NCBI RefSeq assembly: GCF_900129775.1
Contig: NZ_FQWV01000001.1
Span: 143,619-207,618 of the forward strand
DNA: 64,000 bases
From: Halobaculum gomorrense
Lineage (GTDB): Archaea; Halobacteriota; Halobacteria; Halobacteriales; Haloferacaceae
Direction of reading: 5' to 3'
Shown piece after piece: positions 50,936-59,526 of the stretch; position 1 is the first letter of the stretch, and each line of letters starts with the position of its first letter. Made by a program: the position numbers and the translations under genes. The notes below the pieces were generated by a model. The model saw only the letters and a list, made by a program, of their open reading frames with translations, was not told the DNA's origin and made no database searches.

Positions 50936-52871
50936 CGGATGTAGTGGTCGTCGAGACGGGGGCGGTCCCGTCGGACACCCGCGTCGCGATCGGGTTCTCG
51001 ATGTCGGTGTAAACGGACTGGTTCTCCAGGTCGTTCTCCAGCTCGTCGAGCCCCTCGAAGCGGGTGAGCAGGTTCGCCTTGCACGGGACCCGGGGCTCCG
51101 AGAGCAGCCCCGACACGAGCGTCGAGGCGTCGGGCTCGTGGTCGGCGAGCGATTCAAGCTCCGCCCGGAGCACGGCGAGAAGGTCGGGCTCGTCGGCGAC
51201 GCCGCCGGCGCCGAGGGCGTTCACGACGCCGAGGGCGTTGTTGAGGACGACGTAGTAGCGCAGGCGCTCGTCGGCGACGGCGTCCGGGCAGACGGTGTCG
51301 GCGCGCTCGCCGACGCCAGGGAGCCACCCGTCGACGCGGTCGTACCGCGACTCGGGGAAGTAGTACCCCTGGTTGTCGCGGTAGAACCCCTCGACGGGCC
51401 ACCCGTCGTCGTCGAGGCGCACGAGCGTGTTCTGCTGGTGGGCCTCGACGCCGACGCCGAGCTCGAAGTACGTCCACAGCACCGGCCGGACGGTGACCGA
51501 GAGGTACGCCCGGAACCACTCGCGGGCGACCGCCCGCTCGGGGCGGCCCTCGCGCTCGGCGACGCGGGCGACGACCCGGGCGGCCCGCGAGGGGCCGTCG
51601 AGGCCGTCCTGACACAGCCCGACGACCGGGGTGACGTTCGTCGCGTCGTCGCCGCGGAAGGGGTTCTCCCGCAGCACGGTCTCGAAGCCGGACTCCGGCC
51701 CCTCACCGAGGTCGAGCGTGAGCGCGGCGGGGTCCTCGACGACCGAGAAGTCCGGGAAGCGGTCGGCGAGCGCGTCGCCGAACCCCGTGTCGAGCAGCTC
51801 GGAGACGGCGACCCCCCGGGCCAGCTCGGGGCGCTTGTTCGTCCGCTCGGCGTTGGTGATCCGCACCGCGAGCGACCCCTTGACCATGAAGGGCGCGTCG
51901 GGGCTCCACAGCGTCCGTACCGACGAGGTCGGGTGGAACGTCGGCCCGAACGCGCCGAGGTCGCGCACGTCGCCGCGGTCGAGCGCCGCCTCGACGTGCG
52001 GCTGCGAGCGGAGGTAGTCGGCCTGCCAGGGGTGGACCGGAACGAGCGCCTCCCCCGCCGCGACGGCCTCGTCGGCGGCCGCGGGCGCGTCGTCGGCGTC
52101 GGCGACGAGCGCGTCGACCCACTCGGCGGCGGTCCCGTCCCGGGCGGACCACTCCGAGACGACGGCGGGGTCGGCCGCGAAGAACCGCAGCGGGAAGCCG
52201 CCGCGGAGCTCCGGGGCGTACCGCCCCGCCTCGTGGTCCGGGATCCCCTCCCGGCTCTTGGGCGTCGGGTGGAGGTGGTGGCCATACACCAGCGACTGCT
52301 CGGCGTCGCGGAAGCCGACCGTCCCGCCGTACATCCGGTCGTGCTCGGCGGGGTCGTCGCGGGCGGCGGCGAACCGCTCGGTCGCGCGCCGCGAGGCGAG
52401 CACCCGGCGCAGGAGGTCGTCGCCCGCGGTCGGGTCGCCGGCGTCGAGCGCGAGTTCCCGCCGCGCGAGCGCCGCCAGCGTCCCCGAATCGAGCGGCTCG
52501 GGAGCGGTGCCGTCGGCGGCGTCGACCGCGGTCCCGTCGGTCGCGTCGACGGCGCCCAACTCGTCGGTCACGCCCGGGTCCGCCCCGGCGCCGACGCCGC
52601 GGGCGTACGCCGGGAGGCGGAACAGGTGCCGACCGGTCGCCGACTCGTAGCGCAGCGGCGCGAACGCGGCGACCCCCTGTCGCGGGAACGGGACGCGGAC
52701 GACCCGGCCGTCGGCGCGGTCGGCTCCCGCGGGGACCCCGTCGGGGACCGCGCTCGGGGGCAGTACCTCGCCTGCGCCCGTCTCCCGGAGGTAGCAGTTG
52801 AGGAACGCGTGCAGGGTCGCCGACTCCGCGTGCTCGGCGGGGGAGTCGGCGACGGTCCCGACGCCCGTCAC
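50928..52871 (-). CDS. iucA: IucA/IucC family siderophore synthetase (IucA-like)
   Basis: A 647-residue synthetase. Motifs include GHHLHPTPKSREGIPDHEAGRYAPEL (about 185), LVPVHPWQADYLRS (about 270), TSSVRTLWSPDAPFMVKGSLAVRITNAERTNKRP (about 305) and VGVEAHQQNTLVRLDDDG near 490. It should activate citrate and attach the first hydroxamate arm. The start overlaps the decarboxylase stop and its end overlaps the acetyltransferase start, so translation is coupled. Which of the two synthetases adds the first arm is inferred from order only. Confidence 0.9.
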   Translation of the reverse strand: MTGVGTVADSPAEHAESATLHAFLNCYLRETGAGEVLPPSAVPDGVPAGADRADGRVVRVPFPRQGVAAFAPLRYESATGRHLFRLPAYARGVGAGADPGVTDELGAVDATDGTAVDAADGTAPEPLDSGTLAALARRELALDAGDPTAGDDLLRRVLASRRATERFAAARDDPAEHDRMYGGTVGFRDAEQSLVYGHHLHPTPKSREGIPDHEAGRYAPELRGGFPLRFFAADPAVVSEWSARDGTAAEWVDALVADADDAPAAADEAVAAGEALVPVHPWQADYLRSQPHVEAALDRGDVRDLGAFGPTFHPTSSVRTLWSPDAPFMVKGSLAVRITNAERTNKRPELARGVAVSELLDTGFGDALADRFPDFSVVEDPAALTLDLGEGPESGFETVLRENPFRGDDATNVTPVVGLCQDGLDGPSRAARVVARVAEREGRPERAVAREWFRAYLSVTVRPVLWTYFELGVGVEAHQQNTLVRLDDDGWPVEGFYRDNQGYYFPESRYDRVDGWLPGVGERADTVCPDAVADERLRYYVVLNNALGVVNALGAGGVADEPDLLAVLRAELESLADHEPDASTLVSGLLSEPRVPCKANLLTRFEGLDELENDLENQSVYTDIENPIATRVSDGTAPVSTTTTSDD

Positions 52872-54598
52872 CGGTCCACCCCCGTCGCGTCGGCGGTCGC
52901 CCCGGGCGGAGCGTCGCCGTCTCGCCGGCGATCCGACCGGGTCGCCTCCGTCCCCTCACGATCGGTCAAGCCGGCCCCGTCCGTCTGCTCGGCCCCCTCG
53001 GCCTCGACGGCCGCGGCGTGTCCCTTCAGCGCGACGAGGAGGTCGCGGACGTCGTCGACGGTCGTCCGGGGGTTCATCAGGGTGAACTTCAGGTGCGCCC
53101 GGCCGTCTACCTCGGTCCGCGCGACCACGCCCCGGCCGGCCTCGAACAGCCGGTCGCGCGCCTCGCGGTTCACCCGGTCGGCCCACGCGCCAGGGTCGCG
53201 GTCGGGGCGGTCGCGAAGCGGCGTGTACCGGAACGTCACGGCGTTGATCGTCGGCTCGCAGGCGAGCTCGAACGCCGGGTCGGCGCGGATCTCGCCCGCG
53301 ACGCGGTCGGCGAGCGCGACCGTCCGGTCGACGAGCGCGGCCAGCCCCTCGCGGCCGAGCGTCCGGAACGCGACGTACGGTTTCAGCGCGTCGAACCGCC
53401 GGGTCGTCCGCGTCGACTTCCCCACGAGGTTCGGCACCTCGTCGGCCTCCGGGTTGAGGTACGCCGCGTTGCGGCTCATGTACCGGAAGTCGGCGCCGTC
53501 GCCGAGCAGGAACGCCCCGCAGGCGATCGGCTGGAAGAACAGCTTGTGGAAGTCGACCGCCAGCGAATCGGCCCGCCCGATCCCCGCCAGCACGTCGCGG
53601 TGGTCGTCGCTGACGGCGAGCGCGCCGCCGAACGCGGCGTCGACGTGGAGCCAGAGGTCGCGGGCGTCGGCCACGTCCGCCAGCTCCGCGAGCGGGTCGA
53701 CGCTGCCGAAGTCGGTCGTCCCCGCGGTGGCGACGAGCGCGAACGGCCGTTCGCCCGCCTCTTCCAGGCGGTCGAGTTCCGCCCGGAGCGCGTCGGGGTC
53801 CATCCGGCGGCGGTCGTCGGTCGGCACCTCGACGACGGCGTCCTCGCCGAGGCCGAGCAGGGCGGCCGACTGGGCGGCCGTGAAGTGGGCGTCCGCCGAG
53901 CAGAGCACGCGCATGTCGCCCGCCTCCGGCGGCAGCCCCGCCTCGCGGACCGAGCGGTCGAACGTCTCGGCGACGTACCGGTCGCGCGCGAGCAGCAGCC
54001 CCTGGTGGTTCGACTCTGTGCCGCCGCCGGTGAGCACGCCGTCGGCGTCCGGCCCCAGGTCGAACAGCTCCGTCAGGTCCGCGACGAGGCGCTCCTCGAC
54101 GACGGTCGCGGCGGGCGCCTGGTCGAAGGAGTCGAGCGACTGGTTGACGGCCGCGAGCATCGCCTCGGCCGCCAGCGAGGGGACCGTCGGCGGGCACTGG
54201 AGGTGCGCGACGCACGCCTCGTCGCTGGGGTACACCGCGTCCGCGAGCACGCCGTCGCGCACGTCCGCGAGCACGTCGTCGAGCGGCGCGCCCGTCTCGG
54301 GGAGCGTGGCGCCGTCGAGACGCTCGTGCAGGTCCGCGTAGGTCGCGCCCGAGTAGGGGCCGTCGGGGTCGCCGACGACCTCCAGCACCGCATCGCGCGC
54401 GGTCGTCATCGCCTCGGCGTACGCCTCGTTTCCGGCGTCGCTCCCGAGGAACAGCCCCTCCGCGAGCGCGCGTCCGCGACCGGCCGATCCGTCCCCGTCT
54501 GCGGAGCGGTGGACCTCGTCGTCGCCCTCGCCGTCTTCGGCGTCGGCCACGGTATCGTCGCCCGGCCGGGGCTCGCCCACACCGCGTCCGGGGCTCAC
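52868..54598 (-). CDS. ddc: L-2,4-diaminobutyrate decarboxylase (PLP group II)
   Basis: A 576-residue PLP enzyme starting at GTG 54598, which overlaps the aminotransferase stop (GTGA). The cofactor Lys is in SLAVDFHKLFFQPIACGAFL at about residue 345; other group II features are TGGGTESNHQGLLLAR, HFTAAQSAALLG, and LHVDAAFGGAL with the PLP Asp. It should form 1,3-diaminopropane from diaminobutyrate, the amine backbone of schizokinen-like siderophores. N- and C-terminal ends are acidic extensions typical of halophiles. A longer upstream frame inside the aminotransferase gene is not used. Confidence 0.9.
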   Translation of the reverse strand: MSPGRGVGEPRPGDDTVADAEDGEGDDEVHRSADGDGSAGRGRALAEGLFLGSDAGNEAYAEAMTTARDAVLEVVGDPDGPYSGATYADLHERLDGATLPETGAPLDDVLADVRDGVLADAVYPSDEACVAHLQCPPTVPSLAAEAMLAAVNQSLDSFDQAPAATVVEERLVADLTELFDLGPDADGVLTGGGTESNHQGLLLARDRYVAETFDRSVREAGLPPEAGDMRVLCSADAHFTAAQSAALLGLGEDAVVEVPTDDRRRMDPDALRAELDRLEEAGERPFALVATAGTTDFGSVDPLAELADVADARDLWLHVDAAFGGALAVSDDHRDVLAGIGRADSLAVDFHKLFFQPIACGAFLLGDGADFRYMSRNAAYLNPEADEVPNLVGKSTRTTRRFDALKPYVAFRTLGREGLAALVDRTVALADRVAGEIRADPAFELACEPTINAVTFRYTPLRDRPDRDPGAWADRVNREARDRLFEAGRGVVARTEVDGRAHLKFTLMNPRTTVDDVRDLLVALKGHAAAVEAEGAEQTDGAGLTDREGTEATRSDRRRDGDAPPGATADATGVDR

Positions 54599-56013
54599 GC
54601 CGCCACCTCCGGTCCGTCGGCCGCGAGGGCCGCCTCGACCGCCTCGCCGAACCGGGCGGCGATCTCGTCGACCTGCTCGCGCGTGACGACCAGCGGCGGG
54701 AGGAAGCGGGCGACCGCCGAGTCGCGGCCGCCGGTCTCGATGACGAGCCCGCGGTCGAAGCACGCCGCCTTCACCGCCGACGCGAGGTCGCCGTCCGGCG
54801 GCGGGGGGAGGTCGCCGTCGTCGGTACCCGCCTCGGGGTCGACGAACTCCACGCCGAGCATGAGCCCGCGTCCGCGGACGTCGCCGACGGCGTCGAAGCG
54901 GGCCGCGAGCGACTCCAGCGGCTCGCGGAGGCGCTCGCCCATCGCGGCGGCGTGCTCGTCGAGGTCCTCCGCCAGGACGCGCCGGATCGTCACGCGACCT
55001 GCGGCCATCGCGAGCTGGTGGCCCCGGAAGGTGCCCGCGTGCGCGCCGGGCTCCCACACGTCCAGCTCCTCGTCGTAGACGACGACCGAGAGCGGCAGCC
55101 CGCCGCCGACCGCCTTCGAACAGGTGATCACGTCGGGGACGACACCCGCGTGCTCGAACGACCACGTCTCGCCGGTGCGGCCGAGCCCGGTCTGGATCTC
55201 GTCGACGACCATCGGGACATCGTGCTCGCGGGTGATCCGCCTGACCTCCCGGACCCACTCGTCGGGTGCTGGGTTGACGCCCCCCTCGCCCTGGACGAGT
55301 TCGAGCACCGCGGCGGCGGGGTCGGCGATCCCGCTCTCGGGGTCGGCGATCGCTCGCTCCGCGAAGCGGCTCACCGACTCGTGTTCGCCCGGCGCCAGCC
55401 CGAACGGGTGGCGGTACGGGTCCGGGTACGGGAGGTGGTGTACGTCCGGCATCAGCCCCGGCACCGGCTCCTTCGCGTCGGTGTCGCCCATGAGGCTGAG
55501 CGCGCCGTTCGTCATCCCGTGGTAGCCGCCCTGGAAAGCGAGCACGCTCCGGTTCCCGGTCGCGGTCTTCGTCAGCTTCAGCGCCGCCTCGATCGCGTCG
55601 GTGCCCGCGGGCGAGCAGAACTGCACCTTCGCGCGCGAGGCGAACCCGTCGGGGAGGCTGTCGAACAGCGCGTCGACGAACGCCTCCTTCTCGGGCGTGG
55701 TGATGTCGAGCGTGTGCAGCGGGCGGTCCTCCGCCAGCAGCCGCTCCAGTTCGGCGGTCACCTCCGGGTCGTTGTGGCCGAGCGCGAGCGTCCCCGCCCC
55801 GGCCAGACAGTCGAGGTAGTCGTTCCCGTCGGCGTCGGTCAGTTCCAGGCCGCGGGCGCGCTCCACCGCGAACGGGAGCGAGCGCGGGTACGTCCGAGCG
55901 CTCGACTCCCGTCGCCGCTGACTCGCGAGCAACTCGGCGTTCGACTCGTCGTATCTCACGGCGACGCCCCCCCGCGGACGCGTCGGCCGTCTACCGTGTC
56001 GTTCCGCATGCAT
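54595..56013 (-). CDS. dat: Diaminobutyrate--2-oxoglutarate aminotransferase
   Basis: A 472-residue class III aminotransferase. Motifs: AGAGTLALGHNDPEV near 75, CSPAGTDAIEAALKLTKTATG near 135, FQGGYHGMTNGALS, VVDEIQTGLGRTGETW near 270 and the PLP Lys in ITCSKAVGGGLPLSVV. It makes L-2,4-diaminobutyrate from aspartate semialdehyde and glutamate. First gene of the siderophore operon. ATG 56013 is next to the first iron box; a TATA-like TTTATG about 25 bases upstream supports a leaderless start. GTG 55959 (RYDESNAELLAS) is an alternative that better matches the family's start. Confidence 0.9.
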   Translation of the reverse strand: MHAERHGRRPTRPRGGVAVRYDESNAELLASQRRRESSARTYPRSLPFAVERARGLELTDADGNDYLDCLAGAGTLALGHNDPEVTAELERLLAEDRPLHTLDITTPEKEAFVDALFDSLPDGFASRAKVQFCSPAGTDAIEAALKLTKTATGNRSVLAFQGGYHGMTNGALSLMGDTDAKEPVPGLMPDVHHLPYPDPYRHPFGLAPGEHESVSRFAERAIADPESGIADPAAAVLELVQGEGGVNPAPDEWVREVRRITREHDVPMVVDEIQTGLGRTGETWSFEHAGVVPDVITCSKAVGGGLPLSVVVYDEELDVWEPGAHAGTFRGHQLAMAAGRVTIRRVLAEDLDEHAAAMGERLREPLESLAARFDAVGDVRGRGLMLGVEFVDPEAGTDDGDLPPPPDGDLASAVKAACFDRGLVIETGGRDSAVARFLPPLVVTREQVDEIAARFGEAVEAALAADGPEVAA

Positions 56014-56016
56014 GAT

Positions 56017-56030
56017 TTAGGCTAACCTAA
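56017..56030. promoter_or_regulatory. Iron-box palindrome 1
   Basis: TTAGGCTAACCTAA, an inverted-repeat match to the DtxR/IdeR family operator, lies three bases before the ATG of dat and within the expected start-site region. A bound metal repressor there would block transcription when iron is plentiful. Confidence 0.8.
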
Positions 56031-56052
56031 AAAAGCATAAACCCGTCGATTA

Positions 56053-56066
56053 TTAGGCAGACCTAA
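56053..56066. promoter_or_regulatory. Iron-box palindrome 2
   Basis: TTAGGCAGACCTAA has the same TTAGG and CCTAA arms and spacing as box 1, 36 bases further upstream, just outside the TATA-like TTTATG. Two sites at this distance suit two repressor dimers on the same promoter. Confidence 0.75.
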
Positions 56067-56151
56067 AAATATCCAACAGCGTCACGTGTTCCTGTTTCGT
56101 GTCATCGGCCAGTTAGTTTCTTTCTCGAATATGCGAATATATTTGTGTTAT

Positions 56152-56165
56152 TTCGGCCGGCCTAA
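56152..56165. promoter_or_regulatory. Possible third iron box
   Basis: TTCGGCCGGCCTAA keeps the CCTAA arm and 12 of 14 positions of the consensus but the left arm is TTCGG. It is about 100 bases upstream of box 2 in an AT-rich region that contains no gene. It may be a weaker or decayed site. Confidence 0.45.
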
Positions 56166-56284
56166 AAATTTTCGTCGCAGTCCGTCACGCGCTCGTCGCG
56201 TCGGTGCCTGGCGGGGGCGCGCCGACCCCGTCGCTCTCAATAAACTGTACAACGCGATATAGAATCGACGGGGCGCCGTCAGTC

Positions 56285-56498
56285 CAGAGTTTCGGAGTTT
56301 GGATTTTGATGCGTGCCTTATTTTCACGTGGTCTGTGGATGGATCGTCTTTCGTCCGGCGATTAGGCTGCAGTCGCGGAGTATGTCGCTCAGAAAAGTTT
56401 TCTGAGTGATAAAATTACGGAACCGCAAGACAGCTCCTGTTTCACAGGTCCTTCATATGAACAGAAGGCACACATCAAAGCCATCCTCCGAGGTTGTG
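56285..56498 (+). mobile_element. MITE-like element, copy 2 (214 bp)
   Basis: Identical to 34121-34334 and in the same orientation. It is bracketed by an exact 8-bp direct repeat CGTCAGTC at 56277-56284 and 56499-56506, the target-site duplication. The right-hand duplicate contains the complement of the stop codon of the metal permease, so insertion occurred at the very end of that gene without harming it. The element encodes no transposase and must be mobilised by one elsewhere. Confidence 0.92.
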
Positions 56499-56500
56499 CG

Positions 56501-57553
56501 TCAGTCAGAGGTCGCGCTCGACCCGGACTCTCCGGTCTCGATGCTGCCGAGTTCGGGCGCCGCGTCGTCGCCGCGGGCCGAAAGCAGCTTCCCGACGACG
56601 ACGGCCGCGACGTAGATTGCAACGGCGACGAGGACGATGACGCCCCCGGCGGTCGCCTCGCCGTAGTAGGCGGCACCGATGCCGAGCAGGACCGCCAGCT
56701 CGGCGAGCACCACGGAGATCAGCAGCGACCCCGTGAAGCTCCGGGACACCTGCGCGGCGCCGGCGACCGGCACGACGAGCATCGCGGCGACGAGGATGAC
56801 GCCCATGATCTGCATCGCGCCGACGACGACCAGCGCGGTGAGCATCACCATCACACGGTTGTACCAGGCGACGGAGATCCCCGACACCTCGGCGGCCGTC
56901 TCGTCGAACGTGACGTACAGCAGTTGGTTGCGGGTGAGCGCGACCGTGGCGACGATGATCCCGAACAGCACGAGGAGGATGGCGGCGTTCTCCGCCGACA
57001 CCGTCGCGAGGTTGCCGAACAGGTACTGGTTGATCCCGACCGCGAGACCGCCGGCGTTCAGGCTGATCAGGACGGTCCCGAGGGCGAACCCCGTCGAGAG
57101 GACGATCGCCATCGACACGTCGTTGTACGCGTCGGTCGTCTCTGAGATCACCTCGATCAGGAGGGCGGCCAGTACCGCGACGACCACGGCCGTGAGGTAC
57201 GGTGAGACGCCGAGGCTGAGCACGCCGTTGAGGAACAGCCCGACGGCGACGCCCGCGAACGCGGTGTGCGCGAGCGCGTCGCCGATGAGTGCCAGCTGCC
57301 GGTGGACGAGGAAGGTCCCGATGAGCGGCGCCATCACGCCGATACAGAGCCCGACGAGGATCGCGCGGTGCATGAACCCGTACTGGAGCAGTCCGATCCC
57401 TGTGGCGTCCCCGAGCGCGCCGAGCAGCAGCGACCACAGGTCGAGGAGGGCGTAGATCGGCGCGAGGACGGGGTCCAGCGGGCTCCCCTTGGACTGGAGG
57501 GGAAGCCCCGGGAACGCGGCGAACAGCGCCGCCACGCCGACGGGGAGCGTCAT
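56501..57553 (-). CDS. Metal ABC transporter permease (ZnuB/MntB family)
   Basis: A 350-residue permease of the ABC-3 family with about eight membrane segments. Conserved pieces include MHRAILVGLCIGVMAPLIGTFLVHRQLALIGDALAHTAFAGVAVG (about 60-105) and the coupling part NQLLYVTFDETAAEVSGISV near 220. It should move Zn2+, Mn2+ or Fe2+ inward. The start overlaps the ATPase stop codon. The first 50 residues are longer than usual. A MITE lies at its stop codon. Confidence 0.92.
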   Translation of the reverse strand: MTLPVGVAALFAAFPGLPLQSKGSPLDPVLAPIYALLDLWSLLLGALGDATGIGLLQYGFMHRAILVGLCIGVMAPLIGTFLVHRQLALIGDALAHTAFAGVAVGLFLNGVLSLGVSPYLTAVVVAVLAALLIEVISETTDAYNDVSMAIVLSTGFALGTVLISLNAGGLAVGINQYLFGNLATVSAENAAILLVLFGIIVATVALTRNQLLYVTFDETAAEVSGISVAWYNRVMVMLTALVVVGAMQIMGVILVAAMLVVPVAGAAQVSRSFTGSLLISVVLAELAVLLGIGAAYYGEATAGGVIVLVAVAIYVAAVVVGKLLSARGDDAAPELGSIETGESGSSATSD

Positions 57554-58374
57554 GAGCTCTCTCCGTCGCTACCGGCGGGGCCGACGGCGGTGCCGAACGC
57601 CCGCGCGAGCGCGTCGCTGTCGACGAACTCGTCGGTCGGGCCATCGAAGTACACCTCGCGGTTCAGACAGATCACGCGCTCGGCGTGGTCGGTGACGGCG
57701 CCGAGGTCGTGCTCGATGAGGAGCACGGTGATCCCGTCGTCGTTGAGCGCCGCCAGCAGGTCGTAGAACGCCTCGACCGACTCGGCGTCGACGCCGACGG
57801 TGGGTTCGTCGAGCACGAGCAGGTCCGCCTCCCCCGCGAGCGCGCGGGCGATAAACGCCCGCTGGCGCTGGCCGCCCGAGAGCTTCGTGATCCGGCGGTC
57901 AGCGAACTCGCGCATACCGACCGTGGCGAGTGCCTCGTCGACGATCCGCCAGTCGTCGGCCGACAGCCTGCCGAAGCCGACGTGTGCGAACCGCCCCATC
58001 TTCACCACCTCGCGGACGGTGATCGGCATCTCCTTTGCGGCGCTGGCGTGTTGGGAGACGTAGCCGACGCGCTCACCGTCGTCGAAGGCGTGGGCCGGCT
58101 CGCCGAACAGGCGCGCGTCGCCGTCGTCGGGCCGGAGCAAGCCGAGCATGAGCTTCATGAGCGTCGACTTGCCCGAGCCGTTCGGGCCGACGACGGCGAC
58201 GTACTCGCCCGCCCCGATCGCCAGGTCGATGTCCTCGACCACGGGCGCGGCAGTGTAGCCGAACGTCGCGTCCGACAGCTCGATCACCGTGCCGCCCTCG
58301 CCGTCGGCGTCCGGAGCCGTCCCCTGTCCGTTGCGCTCGGCGGCGACGCGTGCCATGTTCTCGCTCGCGCTCAT
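57550..58374 (-). CDS. Metal ABC transporter ATP-binding protein (ZnuC/MntA family)
   Basis: A 274-residue ATPase from ATG 58374, overlapping the binding-protein stop codon (ATGA). Walker A is VGPNGSGKSTLMKLMLG (about residue 62), Q-loop GYVSQHASAAKEMPITVREVVKMGRF, signature LSGGQRQRAFIARAL (about 162), Walker B LLVLDEPTVGVD and switch IEHDLG. It drives the importer made with the permease and the binding protein on either side. Confidence 0.94.
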   Translation of the reverse strand: MSASENMARVAAERNGQGTAPDADGEGGTVIELSDATFGYTAAPVVEDIDLAIGAGEYVAVVGPNGSGKSTLMKLMLGLLRPDDGDARLFGEPAHAFDDGERVGYVSQHASAAKEMPITVREVVKMGRFAHVGFGRLSADDWRIVDEALATVGMREFADRRITKLSGGQRQRAFIARALAGEADLLVLDEPTVGVDAESVEAFYDLLAALNDDGITVLLIEHDLGAVTDHAERVICLNREVYFDGPTDEFVDSDALARAFGTAVGPAGSDGESS

Positions 58375-59456
58375 TCGAAGTTCCTCCACTCTTGGTTCCA
58401 CCCGTCATAGCCGGCCTCCTCGGGCGGCGTGTTCCCGAGAACGACCTCGAAGGTGGGCATGTTGATGTTGTCCGCGATCTCCTCGTACCCCCACTCGTTC
58501 TCGACCCAGTCCTCGCGGACGCCCGCGTACGGCGTGACCGGATAATACGCCTCCACGTCCGTCTCGGCGATGAGCTGTTTCGCCGGGCGGCGCGTCTCGA
58601 AGACGCCCGCGCCGATGTAGCGGATGTCGTTCTCGTCGATGACGCGCTTGGCCTCGACGATGTCCGACGGCTTCACGTCACCGCTGGCGGCGAGGTTGAC
58701 GACGAGCGGGCGCATCTGCACCCCGTAGCGGTCGGCGATGTACTGGAAGGCGTTGTGGGCCGCCAGCTGGACCACGTCGCGCCCGGCGGCCTCGAAGACG
58801 GCTTCGTAGTCGGCGTCGATGCGGTCGAGCACGTCGGCCCCGTACGTCTCGGCGTTGTCGCGGAGCGTGTCCTCGTGGTCGGGCGCGAGTTCGACGAACC
58901 CCGCCGTGATGTTGTCGACGGACTGCTTCGCCCGCCGCGGGTCGAGCCAGAAGTGCGGGTCCCGCCCGCGCCCCTCGCCGACGCCCTCCTCGTCCGGATC
59001 GAGGCTGTCGGCCAACGGGATCAGGTCGACCCCCTCGCGGACGTTGATGAGCTGCGTGTCCACGTCGTCGTCCTTCAGCGTCTGGATGGCGCGGTCGGCC
59101 CACGGTTGGAAGTCCGTGCCGACGTGGATGAACGCGTCCGCGTCGACGATGTCACGGGTGACACTCGCGTCGGGTTCCCACCCGTGCCCGTGCAGCCCGG
59201 TTGGGACGAGGTTCCGTACCGTAATCGGGGTGTCCGCCGCCACCTTCCGGGCGAAATCATAGAAGCTGAAGAAGGAGGCGACCGCGACCGGACCGTCGTC
59301 GCTCCCCCCGCCGTCGGTCCCGCCGGTGTCGCCGCCGCTTCCTGCCGCACCGCCCAGACAGCCGGCGAGCCCCGCCGCGGCGAGGCCGACGCCCCCCGCG
59401 AGGAACCGCCGTCTGGTCGTTCCCGGCGAACCCGCCGGGTCGCGTGTGTCGGTCAT
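58371..59456 (-). CDS. Metal-binding ABC lipoprotein (ZnuA/TroA family)
   Basis: A 361-residue binding protein from ATG 59456 with a Tat signal (TTRRRFLAGGVGLAAAGLAGC) whose Cys near residue 33 would be lipidated. Metal ligands of the cluster 9 family are recognisable: His in PTGLHGHGWEPD (about 90), His in RDPHFWLDPRRA (about 165), His in LAAHNAFQYIADRYG (about 230) and an acidic ligand near 305. There is no long His-rich loop, so metal choice (Zn, Mn or Fe) is open. GTG 59462 is a less likely start. Confidence 0.92.
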   Translation of the reverse strand: MTDTRDPAGSPGTTRRRFLAGGVGLAAAGLAGCLGGAAGSGGDTGGTDGGGSDDGPVAVASFFSFYDFARKVAADTPITVRNLVPTGLHGHGWEPDASVTRDIVDADAFIHVGTDFQPWADRAIQTLKDDDVDTQLINVREGVDLIPLADSLDPDEEGVGEGRGRDPHFWLDPRRAKQSVDNITAGFVELAPDHEDTLRDNAETYGADVLDRIDADYEAVFEAAGRDVVQLAAHNAFQYIADRYGVQMRPLVVNLAASGDVKPSDIVEAKRVIDENDIRYIGAGVFETRRPAKQLIAETDVEAYYPVTPYAGVREDWVENEWGYEEIADNINMPTFEVVLGNTPPEEAGYDGWNQEWRNFE

Positions 59457-59510
59457 ACTCACCCGTACGAGGGTGTCCGAACAGTATAGTTGTTACGAAC
59501 AAAAGTAAAG

Positions 59511-59526
59511 ATTAGATTAGTCTAAT
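59511..59526. promoter_or_regulatory. Palindromic operator candidate for the metal importer
   Basis: ATTAGA and TCTAAT are exact inverted arms around TTAG, ending one base before the stop codon of the aldo/keto reductase gene and about 55 bases upstream of the lipoprotein start. It resembles DtxR/MntR family sites and differs from the siderophore iron boxes (TTAGA rather than TTAGG arms). Confidence 0.6.

Noticed and set aside
52868..55258. Decarboxylase starting far upstream at 55258
   Set aside because: The extra 220 residues overlap the aminotransferase gene in another frame and are Arg-rich; GTG 54598 makes the GTGA coupling used elsewhere in the operon.
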